Assembly: GCF_000210295.1 (NCBI RefSeq)
Contig: NC_026741.1
Span: forward strand, 2,161,825 to 2,225,824
Origin: Trypanosoma brucei gambiense DAL972
Lineage: Eukaryota > Euglenozoa > Kinetoplastea > Trypanosomatida > Trypanosomatidae
Length of the DNA: 64,000 nucleotides
Reading direction: 5' to 3'
Translations under genes and position numbers: made by a program
The notes under the pieces: model-generated
What the model was told of the DNA's origin: nothing
The model's input: only the letters and a program-made list of their open reading frames with translations
Database searches by the model: none
Shown here: positions 62,486 to 64,000 of the stretch, in pieces
Numbering within the stretch: the stretch's first letter is position 1
How the letters are laid out: each line of letters starts with the position of its first letter

Positions 62486-63320
62486 AAAGGGATTACATGA
62501 TTATATATATATATGACGCATCCAACCTTCTCAATGAGAGCGAGCTCCTTGTGATCTCATACCTCTTCACAATTTATATTTGATGCTGCTCGTGTGGGTT
62601 ATAAATGGTGAGAAGAGGACATGTAAGGGAGTGTGTTGAATAACGAACTAAATAGTGTTGACTAATCAGTGCAAATGAGTGAAAGTGATCTCACCAAGGT
62701 GCACATGTGCTAATAGAAAAAATGAAGAAAAGGGGAAAATTAATTATTATGATTATTATTTTGATTAACCGGACGAATCAACAACCACATATATAATTTT
62801 TTGCGGATCATAACTAAATGAAAGAGCTGTAGAAAACACATGCATTATTATAGAACCAAATTATTCCTGTTAGTACTTGGAATGGTTGGGGAAATGTGTA
62901 ATAAAACTGAAAACGTAATATGAAGAAATTTAGAATTGCATTTGGATTGTTTTTGGTCACTGCCTCGTCACAACGTTGAGTCAACTTTTTGAATGGAGAC
63001 GTGAGTTAACACAGCATGGGATCTCATTTATCAATTAAGGGAAAGCAGAGATGAATGTTTTATTTTCTTCTTGAGGCAAGACTGCATGACAAGCTGTCAA
63101 GATATTGTATTGGCTGATGCAGCTTTTGGACCACACGTGTGAAACTGTTTTATTTTTCTTTTTTTTTTTTTAAAGGAGAAACTGAAACATTTACTGCTGA
63201 GGATGTGCGGTTATATTCCTTGTTTGTCATGTGTTATTTAACTGTGTCATCTGTTGTTCTGTCTTCTGGAGGACATTATGCAAAAAAGAATTACAATTTG
63301 TTGAGATGATGTCGTGTATT
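62486..63320 (+). other. Spacer before the deleted VIPER-type element
   Basis: About 830 bases of AT-rich sequence. No gene recognised. Weak similarity to 5300-5350 appears in the last 100 bases (CATGTG..TTATTT pattern). Confidence 0.5.
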
Positions 63321-63670
63321 TTGAAAACCTGCATTACGAATGGTTGTTTTGGACTTAGGAATGCAGAGTATTATTTTGTACGGTTATATTTCTCTAAACC
63401 CACCTGTACTCCCCGTTTATTTACGCAGCTGTCTGCAAGGGAGTGAAATTTTTAGAAAGTCCACACAACACAACCCTCTTCGCCCCGCGCAGGAGATGAG
63501 TTAAAGACGCTTTCAGACACTTCCGCTTCGTTAGTAAATTATCGTTTCAATTCATATTTTGTGTAGGATAATGAGGAAACCTTACTGTTTATTCAGTATG
63601 ATAATTATTTCGTATATCTTTCTTGTCGGTAGTAAAAAAGGGAAGGTAAGAACTAAACTATTCATTCTTT
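63321..63670 (+). mobile_element. Internally deleted VIPER-type element (two ends joined)
   Basis: The left half matches the left end of the element in the transporter array: CTGCATTACGAATGG against CTGCGTTACCAATGG at 5361, then AGTATTATTTTGTACG, then GCAGCTGTCTGC against ACAGCTGCCTGC and TTAGAAAG against CTAGAAAG at 5476. The right half matches 8610-8800: GACGCTTTCAG, AGTAAATTATCGTTT, TTTGTGTAGGATAATGAGGA, ATTTCGTATAT and AAAGGGAAGG. The join falls between about 63462 and 63485, removing about 3.1 kb of coding sequence. This layout parallels the T. cruzi element SIRE, which carries VIPER ends. The two sets of ends are diverged, so neither derives from a recent event. Confidence 0.75.
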
Positions 63671-64000
63671 GTTATTATTGCTGTTGAGAGCTAATGACTA
63701 TGAAAGATGGCTTAGGGAGGATGTGTGAAATGCGTCACTATATACTTTATTGAAGGTGTGACAGTACAGAGCGATTCAAAATAAGAATTGAAGGAAACAA
63801 CGATTAAGTGATATAAGTTTTCTCAGTTATTTTACTATTGTTTGTGAAGTACCCCTATTTGAATTGAATCCTCCGCTTGAAGGAAGAAATTTACATTATG
63901 ATACCTTCCCTTCATCCAAAACTTTACTTATTGGATCGCCCTACCCTAAAATAATGGAAAGAATGTTCATGCCCTGATGGTTTAAACCCTTTTGCCTGTC
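63671..64000 (+). other. Window end
   Basis: 330 bases with no recognised gene or repeat. Similarity to the region after 8805 is lost here. Confidence 0.5.

Overview
The window reads as nuclear DNA of an African trypanosome, most probably Trypanosoma brucei sensu lato. The grounds are: every protein gene lies on the + strand as in a polycistronic unit; there are no convincing introns; long pyrimidine tracts followed by AG precede the genes (spliced-leader trans-splicing signals); and the gene families are characteristic (AAAP amino acid transporter arrays, a dually acylated calpain-like cytoskeletal protein, a kinesin-13, a GRESAG4-type receptor adenylate cyclase, an RHS pseudogene, VIPER-type retroelement remnants). 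From memory of the T. brucei map, the order AAT array, calpain-like CAP5.5 family, kinesin, subtelomere resembles the right end of chromosome 8; chromosome 4 carries a related duplicated block. This placement is recall, not something the sequence proves.

Layout. (1) 1-15,236: six copies of one amino acid transporter gene (first one cut by the window edge) in two tandem groups, unit about 2.14 kb. The copies are mosaics of a few alternative sequence blocks. A degenerate tyrosine-recombinase retroelement (VIPER/DIRS type, about 5,355-8,805) sits between the two groups. (2) 15,237-33,421: a 940-residue coiled-coil protein, a 262-residue unknown protein, two more distant transporter paralogues of 471 residues, a DnaJ protein with a VPS13-like N-terminal segment, and a 436-residue unknown. 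(3) 36,473-46,867: a calpain-like protein with lost catalytic residues, a small SEC14/CRAL-TRIO protein and a kinesin-13. Gaps between these genes are 2-3 kb of low-complexity DNA. (4) 46,868-51,062: a 4.2 kb gene-poor gap that I take as the core/subtelomere boundary. (5) 51,063-64,000: a receptor adenylate cyclase, then only broken genes: an RHS pseudogene, a heavily decayed RNA polymerase III second-largest-subunit pseudogene, and an internally deleted element consisting of the two ends of the same VIPER-type element found inside the transporter array.

How the parts fit. The core genes serve nutrient uptake (transporters), the microtubule corset and microtubule dynamics (calpain-like protein, kinesin-13) and lipid or membrane traffic (CRAL-TRIO, VPS13-like/DnaJ). 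The right end shows subtelomeric turnover. The points most worth checking are the VIPER element with its deleted relative 55 kb away, the block-wise mosaicism of the transporters, the VPS13-like/DnaJ fusion, and the RPC2 pseudogene.
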